64,000 nt of DNA, taken from assembly GCA_947561585.1 (NCBI GenBank), contig CANNZV010002544.1, forward strand, positions 1 to 64,000. Direction: 5' to 3'. How positions within the stretch are numbered: the stretch's first letter is position 1; the number at the start of each line of letters is the position of its first letter. This document shows, piece by piece, positions 25,541 to 39,700 of the stretch. The notes beneath the pieces are model-generated. The model saw only the letters and a list, made by a program, of their open reading frames with translations, did not search any database and was not told the DNA's origin. A program made the position numbers and the translations under genes. The DNA comes from Caprella mutica. Its lineage: Eukaryota > Arthropoda > Malacostraca > Amphipoda > Caprellidae.

Positions 25541-27746
25541 ATGGAACCCAAGGATAAGGAGCACCCTCTAACATTGAAAGGTTTGTGTGAATTTTGTGTT
25601 TGACTGAGCTGCTAAGCTATATAATTATCAAATCACTAATTACTAGAATTATACCAATGGAATCACTTTGGTTCTCATAAACATCACTTTTCTGTCTATC
25701 TAACAATGAAAATTAGAGAAATTCACAGCTACCTATTCTGTAAAAATAATCGCTAACATTTGTCTAATTTTCATTATTGTGACGTACTTAGTTTGCTTCA
25801 CTATAACGTCTCAGTGTATGGGTTCTTAAGTGATTAGGATCTTACTTTGTGGTCTTTTCAGATTCCTTTCTCTTTATAAATCTCTTTCTACTAAATACTC
25901 ATGGTACCATGCCCTAGAACCAACTTGCCACTATGGTTCCGACCTCAGGCCTCTGGTCCAAGCTTAACTGTATTTAAGGGTAATAATGGTAAGGTAATTA
26001 CACTTAGAGATTATATTCATTGGTCAAGCACAGGTTACAAATAATATCTCCACTAGAACGCTCGCAAGTTAAGGTCTCAAATAACTACGAACAGGAGAAT
26101 AGGTGTGTAGCTCACGAGAGCAAATCGGTAACTGATTTGACTGTCGCTTACTTACAATCATATAGGTTCGCGATGATAGTAATGCATACACAATTGCTGT
26201 GTTTGCTTTACTACATTGCTCCCCCCTTCCGAAAATTTCAAAGTTACAATTTACATTTTTCCAAAACTGCCAGCTGGTTTGTCTACCCATTGTTACTCTA
26301 TATTGAACAATGTTCAGACGCTCACGCTGTTAGTGGAAACATGTATATTGGATCTCTTGAAATTTCTCGAACCGGTAATAAACATATTATTAGAAACTTG
26401 AAAAATTTGAGTGTTAATTCGTTCTAAAAATATGTAATACTAATGTGCATTCACCAAATGGTCTTAAATTTTTAATCTTACCTATACAATCTTAATTTTG
26501 CTTTAACAATATTTTTATTTATTCTCAAAATAATCTAAATTACTCCTACCTAATATGTCTCAGTTCATTTTATAAACGTAATAACTTGCCTAATCTATTA
26601 GAGATCTCACCCCTCCCTCCTTATATGTAGATTTTTAGTCTAAATATTAACAGAGACCTTTGATCACTCCAATACATTACACAAATTGTTACTGCATTTA
26701 CTTTTTTTAAAAAAAAATTTATAATCAAAAAAAAAATTTTCATTTTAATTTATCATATGTTATGATATCGTATTTTATGATCTTTTAATGAATTTTTATT
26801 CGTAATTGAAGTTATATGAATTTTGATCATCTTTATCAAATTTTGAGACAGTTGTGATCTTTAAGTTTAAATCTTAAAATTAACACCGAAAAAAAAATTA
26901 AACTTAAAATTAAAGTCAATTGAAAAAACGATTATTATTAATTTTCACTTAAAATTACCCAACTTAAAATTAAAAAAAAAAATTAAAATAATGATCAAAT
27001 TGAGTTTGAGGAAAAAAAATCTTAAATGCTGTTAGGTTTAGTTTTGGTAATTTCGATTTTTGGCCTTCGTTTTGCCTGAGGCATTACTATAACTGTTGTC
27101 GCCTGTATATTAACTGCCTGATCATTAAAGATATTAACTGTTCCACCTAGTTCCTCTAATCTAAAGGGGTGTTTCGCTTAATCTGATTGAAAGCTTCAGT
27201 CGCCATCTTAGACCTCAAATTCCTAATTTCGTACATCTTCATATCCTCTTCTGACTTAATCTTTTTTGACTGATGATATCCACATACGAGAATCATCACA
27301 ACCAGTAGTGTTAGAATTAACACTAAAATGTCGCTGAACAAGTCTGGTATTAGGTCGTACTTTGTAGACCCCATATTTTTAATGGTTTGCTCCAAATGAG
27401 CTTTGTTCATTGAAGATGATTTCTGGATCAGCTCCACTACTGAGTTCAGGTCAAAGTTGCTCTGAGTTTGCCCCATCGCTCCAGCTGATTACTTCTCACG
27501 ACCTTGAATTACAGTTCTGTGTGTCAACCGGCTGTGAGTGGCGGAGGGTCAGTCACTGGCTGTTTGTGGCTGAGGAGCTGTTGGCTGTGTGGGTAACTGG
27601 GTCCTCTTTGCCTCTCGTCACTGAAATCAAAACGATACCGTTAGACATGGCCCCTGTTAATTTTAGGTATTTTATCATATTTCAGTCTCATTTTGAATTG
27701 ATCATTTTTGATTTTAAATTATTTCAGTATTTCATCCTAAATTTGA

Positions 27747-27779
<33 letters not shown>

Positions 27780-30700
27780 TTTTCAAATTTTCATTCAAAC
27801 AATTTTACAGAATATAATTCATCTTATTCGTTACCCAACATTTAAACAAAAAATTTAAAATTAACATGCATACAACAAAAAATATTAATCCTATTAAAAT
27901 TATTATATGAAATTTTATATTAATAAAATTCATAATTCATCCCATCAACTTAAACTAAATACATACAAATATTACAATTAAAATTCATACAATTAAATAC
28001 ATACAATAATTCTCTTACTGAGCAAAGGAAATATTGTAGCTTGAACAATGAATTGCATGCTCTGTTTGTTTGTCTCGCGTAAGCAAAAAAAAAAATGTAA
28101 ACATTTCTCTGACTCTTTGCATGTAACTGTGTTATATGCCACGTGTTTGTGTAAATGTAACATGTTACTCATGTTACTTCGTGTTATGTGTTCCTTTTGT
28201 GGACTTTCTATATAATGTTTATATTCAAATTTCTCATAATTTGATTTCCTGTTTAATGATGTTAATGAAATTATTTAATTAATTTGTTGTGAAATTTTCC
28301 AACTTAGTTAGATAATTTATATTGCTCGTTATCGTTTGATGTCCTAATTTAATTATAGCTTTGTTTTTTTTCACTTGTAATACTGTACCTGGTCCTATCC
28401 AATTTAATTGTAATTTATGTGTTTTTTGATGATTTCTAATTAATACTCGATCACCTATCTGTATAATTTTGTCTTTACGTGTCTTATTGTGGTAAATTAT
28501 GCGTTTGTTTGATTGATTAATTATGTTAGCTCTTATCTGATCTTGAATAAATAGAGCTTGCCTAGCCTTGACTTTGACTATTGATTCTGATGTATCTAAA
28601 TTGTAAATGCTGTCCAAATTTTCTGCTTGAATATTTGGAGATGTGTCCCTCCCGAAAAGAGCGTATGCGGGAGAATCTTTCAAGGTCATATTGACCTGAT
28701 TGTTAATTGTGTTTTGGACAATATCGAGAAACATGTCCCATTTATTGTGATCTACTGTGGCTACATAGAATCTTAATAATTTGTTAATTTTCTGGTTATT
28801 ACGTTCACAAATTCCATTGGAATATGCTGAGTATGGTAATACCTCACATTTGTATATCTGATGTATTTCACTGAAAGTTCTAATTGCGTTAGACTTGAAT
28901 TCTTTCGCACAATCCGACATTAACGTTTTGGGATATCCACAACGACTAAATGTTTTACTTAGACAATCAATTACTGTGTTAGTTGATTTGTCAGCTACTG
29001 CGTGTAATTCGTTATATCTTGTCAACATACATGTTATTGATAAAATATATTTGTTGTTCGTGTCAGTTGTTATAAAAGGTCCAATAAAATCAAATGAAAC
29101 TGTTTCAAATGGTGTATTAGCTACTGGGGCAGACATTAATTTAATTGGTGTATCTAGACTTCCTTTAAGGATTTTGCAAACGTCACATCTTTTAATAAAA
29201 GATTCTATGACCGATCTTTCTTGAAAATGATAATATTTTAGTCGAAATTGAAATAGCGTATGAGCTAAACCACAATGGGTGTTAAAATGTATTGAATTAA
29301 TTACTAAATTGATCATTTCATTTGGTATAACATAATTAACTATACTGGCTGCCCGAGTATCTATTTTCCGATGTCGATATAATATTCCGTCTAATATGAA
29401 AAATTCAGCTATGTTCCTAGATGTTCCTAATTGTTTTTTCTGTAATATATCCATTATTTCCTTACAAGCAAAGTCGTTTGACTGTGCAGTCTTTAGTCTG
29501 TTTAAAGTCCATGTTATGTCTTCCTGTTTAGGCATGTAGTTTAGAAATGGTTTTTCTTTGTTGATTTTATACAATTTAGATGTATCTGATTCTTGTTCGT
29601 TTTCTGAGTCTGTTTCTGAGTCATTGTCATTGTCGTTAATAATTTGTGGTACGTTTAGCTTAGCCCTCGATCTTGTGGTTGCTATATAATTTTCAATTGA
29701 ATTACAACTTTCATTAGATGGTGTTAAAAGTTCACAATCATCTATTGTTTCTTCCGTTAGAGGAGTTAATCTACTAAGGGTATCGGCTACCACATTTCTC
29801 TTACCTTCAAAATATTTGATGGTACAATCATATGTGCTCGCCTCTATTGCCCACCTGGCTAGTGCCGTGTCTAAAGGCAGTTTATTACCAAAAAATGCAC
29901 ATAAAGGTTTGTGATCAGTTAAAATGGTAATAGGATATCCTAGACATAGATATTGAAATTCCTTTAAGGCTAGATGTATTGCAAGAAACTCTTGTTTAGT
30001 CGTGGAGTACCTTTTTTGAGTTGAATTTAATGATTTACTGAAATATGCTATGGGTCTTAATGTTTTGCTTTTGGTCGAATCTGGTTGTAACAATGCTGCG
30101 CCAACTCCGATATTTGAGCTGTCAGTAAATAAATAAAATGGTCTGGAATAATTTGGATGTGCTAAAACCGTATCTGATGTCAAAATATTTTTGAGATTAA
30201 TGAAACTAGTCTCACATTCGTCAGTCCAGTCAAATTTAGTGTCCTTCCTTAATAGTCTATATAATGGGTCGGCTTTCTGACTAAATTTAGGGACGAACTT
30301 ACGAAAATAATTCGCAAGCCCTAAAAATCGCTGAAGTTGTTTTACATCTGTTGGTCTAGATGCTTCTCTAAGTTTTTCGTTTTGGATACATCGAATGCCC
30401 TCAGTAGTGACTCGATGTCCAAGAAAATTAATTTCGTGTTTAAAGAATTCACACTTCTCTAATTTTAATCTCAAATGAGCGTCACGTAAATTCATTAGCA
30501 CTTGGCCAATATCCTTTAAATGTTGCTCATAAGATCGACTAAAAATTAGGATGTCATCAATAAATACGAAACAGAGTTTCCCTAATACATTACTTAACGC
30601 TTTTGTCATAATTGCTTGAAATACTTTTGGACTATTGACATAACCAAATGGAAGCTTTGTAAACTGAAACTTTTTACCATTTACCGCAAATGCTGTAAGC

Positions 30701-33700
30701 TTTTTAGACTCCTCGGAGAGTTCCACCTGGTGAAATGCACTCCTCAGATCTAAACTAGAAAATATCTTTGATCCACCTAAAGATCCAAGCATATCGTCAA
30801 CCCTAGGTAACGGAAATCCTTGTATATGGACACACTTATTTAATGATCTGAAATCTATTACGGGTCGTATTTCCCCATTCTTTTTATGAACCACGATAAC
30901 GGGAAAGTTATACTCGGACATTGAAGGTTCTATAGTACCTTCTTTTAACATTGACCTGTTGACTTCTTCAAGTTGTTCTTGAAATTTATGTGGGATGCGG
31001 TACGGCATCTTGTTTATAACTATATTAGGATCTTTCAATATTATTGTGTGTTTACATATACTAGTAGTCCCGATTTTTTCGTCCTTAATCGTAATTACGT
31101 CTCTAAAGTCATTTAGTAACTGCGTCATTTTGTCTTCATACTCTGACATTCCACATGATATGTCAGCATTAACTAACCTTCTCGGTGCTGATGGCACTGT
31201 CTGAGAATTGTTTTCTACATCAGCACTTAATGTGCTGTCACGGCTTCTATCAGCGCTTCCGTCACGTGATATTTTACACTTCATATCTCGGTTGCCATGC
31301 GTTGTAACTAATGGCTCTCCATTAATTCCAACTGCATGTACCTTTGACTTTTCATAAATTAGTTCAGGGGTAACGTTTCGTTCAAATGGCTTTGGTTTTT
31401 CGTCACTCAACACGTTTCCTAACCTAGATTTATGAGTCCTATTATTTAAACACTCCGATATAGTCGCTATATTTACTTCGACTTCCTCTTCGTACGTCTG
31501 GAGTTTACCAACTATCATATTGTCCCGTAATATGATATCACTATCCGTCGGATTCATTACGAAAACTGGGCATATTGACACTTTATCTCCCTCTTTTTTT
31601 GTGTCTTCGATTTTTATTAGTGTTTCGGCTATCACTAAACCGCTATTGAAACTTCTTTTAGCTATTATATAACTTCCTGCTTCGTTGTTTTTTACAAAGC
31701 CATACAATATTTGCACGCTATTTGCCTCAACGACTTGGCTATTTATATGAACATTTCCGTTCTTCTCGCGTTTTTTATTCCTTGTCTTCGTGTTTACCCC
31801 GGATTTCATAACCTCCGTTTGCCCTTTTTGTTGAGGTTTAACCCTTACTTTCGCAATACTACTACGGCTGTTTGTGCGTTCGTTTATTTGTCTTATCAAC
31901 GTTCTTCGTTTTGACCTATTTGAAGTAAGGACCAGCTCAGATATTAAGCAATCTGTGCTTAATAGTTCTTTAGTAGCTATTCTACGTTTTTCCATAAACG
32001 GAATTTTTTCTTCACCTAATTTTAATATTTTCTTATCAAAATCAATTTGCGCGTTCGTTAACACGTCCCTTCCTAATATTACATCATATGGTAAGCTACT
32101 ATTGTTGATCAGTAAAGCGTTTACTGTTTTCTTGTGGGATTTCGACATTAGTTCAAATTTTACTTCACCTTTTACTTCGGAACGTCCGTTTATGCCTTTA
32201 ATAGTTACGTTTGATTTTATTATGTCCTCGTGACTCGCCTTGTAATTAAAATTACGACTGTTTAAAATCGTTCTCTCGCTTCCTGAATCTATTAAAGCTT
32301 CCCAATCGAATTCTTTACTATGTAAAATTATCGTTGGCTTAGAAGTCCCTTTTATCGTATAATGACAGTCCATCAATCCGCTTAATTCATCTTTATTTTT
32401 TACTAATTGGACTGTTATATATGTTTCGCTCGTTTTTTTATCCTCAACGCTTAACTCTTCTTCTTTTAATAGATCGAACTTATTTTTACATTCATAACTT
32501 GTGTTGAGTGACGATTTACCTTTGCTATTGAATTTAACGTGCACTGGATCTAATTTATTCATGTTCAATTCACTTTCGTACACGGAGTTACCGACCGTTT
32601 TCCCGTGAGACCTATTTTGTTTTTTACTTCTGTTTGTATTTACATGTTTTTGCGAAAATCCTTGGCCTGTTGAGCCCTACATTCTCTACCTATATGTCCT
32701 AATTTGTTGCACCTGTAGCACTTAATTGTACCACTACGGCTGTGAGGGGTAGGGGTTGGGTGGGTGATGTTCGTGTTGTGTACGTATGCTCTGCCTGTGG
32801 GATTATGTTTATACCTACTTCTGCTAGCATACCTACCTGCTGTTCCCCTGTTTCTTATGTCATAAGTGTAATATGTTTCTGTATCTTCTAGCATATCCTC
32901 GTGAAAATTGCCTTGACTCTCACCCTCGGGTTTTTCTATCAAAAAAGTTTCTGTGTCATTGAAATTCTTTTTTGGTATCAGAATTTTTTTATCATGTGGC
33001 AAAGATCTTATTTTCTTCGTTGTAGCAGACAGTAAATTAGCTGTTGTCTTAAAAGGACCTTCAATGACTCCTTTGATGATACTGGGGTTGATCTGTGGAC
33101 CCAATATTGTTAAATACATTGATGTATTCATGAGATCTTTTGCGTGATTTTTTAATTTGCGTGTGAATGATTCATCACTTTCAGTTGCTGTCCGTACTGG
33201 AAATTGGGCGTTCATTGTGTCGTCATTTAAAATGAAGTCCGTGACCTCTCCTATCTTTTCTAATGTACTTAAGATGTCACTGGGAGCTGTTGTCTCATCC
33301 TTCAATTTATTTGTGTATAATTCATGACATACACTGTAGATATCCTTGCTGTCTTTCTGCACATATATGTCTTCTAGTACCGTGCATATTTCTTGGTATG
33401 TGCTATCCTTAAATGTTTTACCGTTAACAACGTTATTAACAGTAATTTGAAAATCTCCTAGCTTGCAATCAGCGCTCCTGAAAAGGATTTTCTTCTTTTC
33501 TGCATCATCTTTATCCCCTAAACTGGATATATGATTATTTAATAGGCTGAGGTGCTGACGAAACGTGTTCTTCTCCTCGAAAGCTGGATCCTCTGGCCTT
33601 CTTCTTCCTCTGAATATCGGCAATGAATCCGAATTTATGATCGTCGTACTCCGACTTTTAATTATTTCTTGAAGTTGAGCTTGTGTCAATTCAACCGCCA

Positions 33701-36700
33701 TTTTGGGGGTTTTTTGGGGATTTTTTTGGGGGATGTTTTGGGGGATGTTTTAGGGGATGTTTTGGGTGGTGACTTTGGGGGTGATTTGGGGGGTGAGTTG
33801 GGGGGTGATTTGGGTGTTTTGGGTTGTTTAGTTTTCTGTACTCTGGGTTTAGTTCGTCTTCCAGATCTAAGTTCTACAGGCTCCTCGTTAATTGCTTCGT
33901 CTTCTGAGGTTGGCATGTGTTTCCTATCCTAATGAAGTGTTATTATGTACTTAATCAAGTGTAATGCACGTGTAATCACTTATTATGAAAAAAGAAGAAG
34001 AAAAAATAATAGACTATCCAATTAAAAAAATTAATCCATCAACCATTTAAAATAATATATAATAAATATATAATAATAATAAATAATAATCAATGAAATA
34101 TAATTTAATATAGAGCAATATTTGTTAAATCAATAAATATAAAAATATTTATACTATCTTTCAATTAATAACGACACACAACAAAGCTAAAAGAAATGCA
34201 TGCACTATAATTATAATTGCTGCAGTAATGATTAATTACCTTCTGCTTATTCATCAACACAATTCTTGACTAAGACAGAACAGATTATTTCACCACTGAC
34301 TAAGAACTAACATAGATCTTCCCCCGATCGCTTCAGAAATGAGACTGAATGATAAGATGACATATAGTGATAAAAATATTTATACTATCTGATATACTCA
34401 ACTTTCAGTTCCATGTACAGTGGGTCCCGCTTATCAGGTTTTGTCGTTGATTTTTGCTCTGATGTTAACTGTTGATGTTAACTGATTGTTCACTGAGCGC
34501 TGTGCACTGTATTTTATGCACTGTATGTTAACTGAACGTTCACTGAATGTTAAAACTTCATTGAATATTGAATGATCACTGAATGTTGAATGATCACTAA
34601 ATGTTGAATGATCACTGAATGTTGAATGATCACTGAATGTTGAATGATCACTGAATGTTGAATGATCACTGAATGTTGAATGATCACTGAATGTTGCAGT
34701 TTGAATAAATACTTTTCAGATGTAGTATTTAAACAAATTAGACTCTCAATTTCTGGTTGATTTACGGCTTTTTTGCATGTTGTTTATAATCGAATGTTTT
34801 CCATCACCATTCGTCAACGTGCAACGCTTAACCCTTTCGCTTCCTCCCTCCGTGTTTTTCCAGTTTCTTCCAGAATTTTCCAGAATTTCCAGAATTTTAT
34901 TTTTTTCAGACTGGTCAGTCTTGTTGATTGTCTCTGCTCATTCAAATTTCAAATTAGGCCATCTGTACTCTCCTTATCCTTCCGATAATTTTCGAGATGC
35001 CTTTTGCTTGACCTTGAGTTGAATTATCTTTATATTTTATCACAAAAACTGAACACCTTAATTGGATCGCACCTTCATATAGGGTCGCAAAACCCGGTCT
35101 TGCTGTAATCAAATACTCTCCAATCAGATGGTTAACTTAGTTTTTGGTAAATTACAAAGCTTTCAATCTTTTACTTCAGTAATTGAATTTCCGCACATTA
35201 AATTCGAATTACTTAATCACGCACCATACTGGCCACCAATGTGACGTACTTAGTTTGCTTCACTATAACGTCTCAGTGTATGGGTTCTTAAGTGATTAGG
35301 ATCTTACTTTGTGGTCTTTTCAGATTCCTTTCTCTTTATAAATCTCTTTCTACTAAATACTCATGGTACCATGCCCTAGAACCAACTTGCCACTATGGTT
35401 CCGACCTCAGGCCTCTGGTCCAAGCTTAACTGTATTTAAGGGTAATAATGGTAAGGTAATTACACTTAGAGATTATATTCATTGGTCAAGCACAGGTTAC
35501 AAATAATATCTCCACTAGAACGCTCGCAAGTTAAGGTCTCAAATAACTACGAACAGGAGAATAGGTGTGTAGCTCACGAGAGCAAATCGGTAACTGATTT
35601 GACTGTCGCTTACTTACAATCATATAGGTTCGCGATGATAGTAATGCATACACAATTGCTGTGTTTGCTTTACTACATTATAGCTTGCTATTATTGTTTA
35701 TTGCTATATATTATAATTATATTCACTTATGATATGTTGATTAACTGAGATCTTTAGCTCACATACAGTGACATACTATTTCATATTTTCATACAGCTAC
35801 TCTTAATATTTTTTTTTTCTTATTGTCAGTGATGCGTCTGACCAGACCTACTCTCTTCAATGGAGTGTCAGTGAGTTGTGATGCCAGAGACTTACCAGCT
35901 GATCTCTTCAGTGCCGACCAGAAGAAAGATGTTGCCATATCCTCTGGTCTGCCGTACACTGGTGTGGGGCAAGTGCTGCTTCTGCCTCAGAGTTTTGGGT
36001 TAGTTTGCTACAAGTTACTTTCATTGCTCAACAGAAAGAACTATAGCTATCATCGGTTGTTATTAACTTTGCTAAGCTTGGTAATGTCTTGATTTAAATA
36101 GCACAGTGATAGAGTTTCAAGAAACTTAACTATATATTTCAATTTTATTGCTAATGTGAATGCAGGACCATCATTCTAATAGCTACATTTTGAAACTTCA
36201 TTCGGTCAATGCTATTAGTAAATTGAAGATCAGAACTACCTACTTCTGTTGCTCAATTTTTTATTGATTGAAGCTGTGTAGTTAAGACGTGTGTATTTAA
36301 CATGTCACAATCACCTCTAAGTTAAATCTAGAGTAATTAATATAAGTTATTAATTCTACATTCTCAATCTTTCTGTTATAACCAAAATAGCGCATTTATA
36401 ATAGTTTTCACTAAATCTTGATATTCAGTTTTTATGTTTGATTGTACCTGTTTAAGTATCTTTTACTTCAAATTTAAACATTGAAGATATCCTAACTTTT
36501 TCGCTATCAGCAACATCTACCTCGGTGAAACATTTTCCTGCTGCCTCTGTGTGCACAACAGCAGTCCCCAGACTATCAGTCAAGTCAGCATCAAGGTGAG
36601 TTGAACAGTCTTTGATCTTCTTAATTAATCTAACATTGCAACACCTCTAATTAGATCTGTACTGATGCTATAATTATTACCAATACTGAGAGTATCAGTA

Positions 36701-39700
36701 CAGCCTTAGATACTGTAATGCTGGCTAATAGATAATTTCTCACGTCTCCTCCAGGCCCAGCTACAGATTAGCAGTGAGAGAGTGGGGTTGTTGGGGTCCA
36801 GTGGAGAAGGGGCTCAAGATAACCTCTCACTGGAACCAAATAGTGTCACTAGTTCTCTCATACAGCACGAAGTTAAGGAGATAGGCACACACATGTAAGC
36901 AACATGCTGTTATTAGTAAGGAGATAGGCACACACATGTAAGCAACATGCTGTTATTAGTAAGGAGATAGGCACACACATGTAAGCAACATGCTGTTATT
37001 AGTAAGGAGATAGGCACACACATGTAAGCAACATGCTGTTATTAGTAAGGAGATAGGCACACACATGTAAGCAACATGCTATTATTAGTCAAGGAGATAG
37101 GCACACACATGTAAGCAACATGCTGTTATTAGTAAGGAGATAGGCACACACATGTAAGCAACATGCTGTTATTAGTAAGGAGATAGGCACACACATGTAA
37201 GCAACATGCTGTTATTAGTAAGGAGATAGGCACACACATGTAAGCAACATGCTATTATTAGTCAAGGAGATAGGCACACACATGTAAGCAACATGCTATT
37301 ATTAGTCAAGGAGATAGACACACACATGTAAGCAACATGCTGTTATTAGTAAGGAGATAGGCACACACATGTAAGCAACATGCTGTTATTACTGGTTAAG
37401 TATTTAATATTTAACTCTTTTAATGATAGTAGATGCTACTTCTAACTCTTAAGTAGCTACCATATGATGTTCTCTTCTCTAATAGTATCTGGAAACTCAC
37501 TTCATTAACTGTTATAAATATAAAAGGTTAATTAATTTCTTAGTGTCTTGGTTATAACTTTAGTATTTGAATAGCTAATATAGATTGCTGCAATGCAATT
37601 TCATGCACAAACCAATCTCATACTTTTTTTCAGTTTGGTGTGTGCTGTGAGTTACCTCTCACTTGGAGGAGAAATTCTTAACTTCAGGAAGTTTTACAAG
37701 TTCCAAGTGATGAAACCTATTGAGATAAAGACTAGATTCCTGAATGCTGAGGTGAGTCTTCTTGGGAAGTGAAAGTTCAATCAAATATTACCTAGTAAGC
37801 TACATGCTATTTTATCACTCAGGTAGGTTAAAGTTGCTCACCATTCATTCAAAATATTTCATCAGTAATTATTATTCCAGCAGAAATGAAATGTAAGCTA
37901 TTTAGTAATATAGATAACGGAGAAAAGTGTTGCAAAAGCTAATGGGGGTATTTTTATAGTATCATATTTGATAAAAACCTTCAGTATTAAATATACTCAC
38001 TGTGACAACATTTAACATACTTACACATTCCATTTTTTCTGACTGGATTTCTCTGTTGAGAAGTTTGTTTTCTCAGCACAAAAGCTATGTATTGAATTTA
38101 AATTAGTCTCCCTTTATCTTCTAATGGCTTTAGCTTTGTTCTTCTTGATTTTAATGGAATTATCATCTTTAATTAAAAAAGCTATGAACATTTTAATTGC
38201 TGAATTTAAAAAATAGATTTAACATACCATATTTCAGCATATATATTTCTCACCCTGTTTGAGTACATAAAGGATATGGATAAGGTACATTCAGTACGTT
38301 TCTCACCGTGTTTCAGTTCATTTCTCCCCGTGTTTCAGTTCATTTCTCACCATGTTTCAGCTTATATTTCTCAGTGTTTCATTACGTTTCTCTCTGTGTT
38401 TCAGTTCAATGATGAGGTGTTCCTAGAAGCAGGTATAGAAAACATCACCTCTGGTCCCATCTGTTTGGAGGGTGTGACACTAGAGCCATCTCCTCTCTAC
38501 TCAGGTTAGACACAGTCTCTACTAGGCATCAGAATCTAATGTGTTAGCTATTAGTAAACTTTGTGCCATGTCTTTCTTAAATGCTTAAGCTATATATTTA
38601 TGGAACTGTAATAGCCACCAACTCTTATCCCTAGTCAAAATGTTGAATATGATCCTTCTTGAATAATTTAATTGCCTTTTCCTTATCCACTGTCCTATGT
38701 CGGGATATTATTGTTATGATTTTTACTATCACCTCTTCATTTTCCTCTTCCATTCATGAATACAGTTATAGCTACTTGTCTCTTCTCGTCACATTTCTTT
38801 GCAAGTGACTGTATACATGGAGTAGCTTTTCTGCATCCTTTTCATTTTCTGAACCTTCCCATCACTGCTATCTAGCTATATCAGTCTATTCACAAGTGAG
38901 TAATTTCAGTAGCTTATGTTTTTCTCCCTTTGCAGTGACATCCATTGACAGTTTGTATTCTTCATTGGTTCCTAAATCTCAGAGTGAAAACCCTTCTGTC
39001 TTTGGTGAGTGAAACTAGTATTTAAAAATAAATTAATAATCTTTATTTAAAAAATAAAACCTACATCAATAAACAACTAGTTAAAATAAATATATTCAAC
39101 AAAAATATAGTAGGTTCATCATTGAAATGTTTTCAAGCCCATATAGGTAGCCCCTTCAGTCCATTCGGGGCAAAAAATATATTAATGGCTAAGCAAGGAA
39201 AATACTTACAGTCTTTCATTACTTACTAATCTCTATTACATTTAATATATTCTTACCAAGGTTTTCTGCATACATTTATTATAGTTGAATTCCTAACACC
39301 AAGGAGTGCAATATTTACTATAGATTTCTTACTTCTATTTGGAAGAGTCATAAGTTTCATATACTTTTACTCTTCAGATTCATTTATTAGAGTATTTAAA
39401 TTACTCTTCAGATTCCCCTCATTACTATCCATTTCAAATGCCTCTCTTCATTTTCCTCCCCCAGGTAAGGTGAATGTCCTCAACCCCAAAGAGACGCGTC
39501 AGTACCTCTACTGTCTGAGGCCTAAGAGTTCCCCCACCCCCTCCAGTGGGGGAGAGACCAAACCCCCCAATACCATTGGCAAACTGGACATAGTGTGGCG
39601 CTCTAATATGGGGGACAAAGGACGTCTGCAGACTAGTCAGTTTGTCAGGAATGTGAGTGAAGATTAAAAACTGTAGCTACCTAACATCTCCAATGGATTT

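Larger units (their letters stand above)
25778..35677 (-). mobile_element. complete LTR retrotransposon in TRAPPC13 intron 1, element 2
   Basis: The element is 9,900 bp, lies antisense to TRAPPC13, and is flanked by TTAT at 25774-25777 and 35678-35681. LTRs of 438 bp each begin TG and end CA on the plus strand and read as the same by eye. In element orientation the order is LTR, primer site, long leader, gag, pol (PR-RT-RH-INT), an extra membrane-protein ORF, polypurine tract, LTR. All ORFs are open. Matching LTRs, intact ORFs and a clean 4-bp duplication imply a recent insertion. Removing it leaves an intron 1 of about 345 bp. It is Ty3/gypsy-type by domain order. Confidence 0.95.

Noticed and set aside
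26020..26427. 135-residue ORF, with a shortened twin at 35482-35748
   Set aside because: Both lie mostly in the two LTRs of element 2 and diverge where the LTR ends. They are LTR by-products.
27410..27817. 135-residue plus-strand ORF ending in a Phe run
   Set aside because: It is antisense to ORF3 and runs into a poly(T) tract. No family resemblance.
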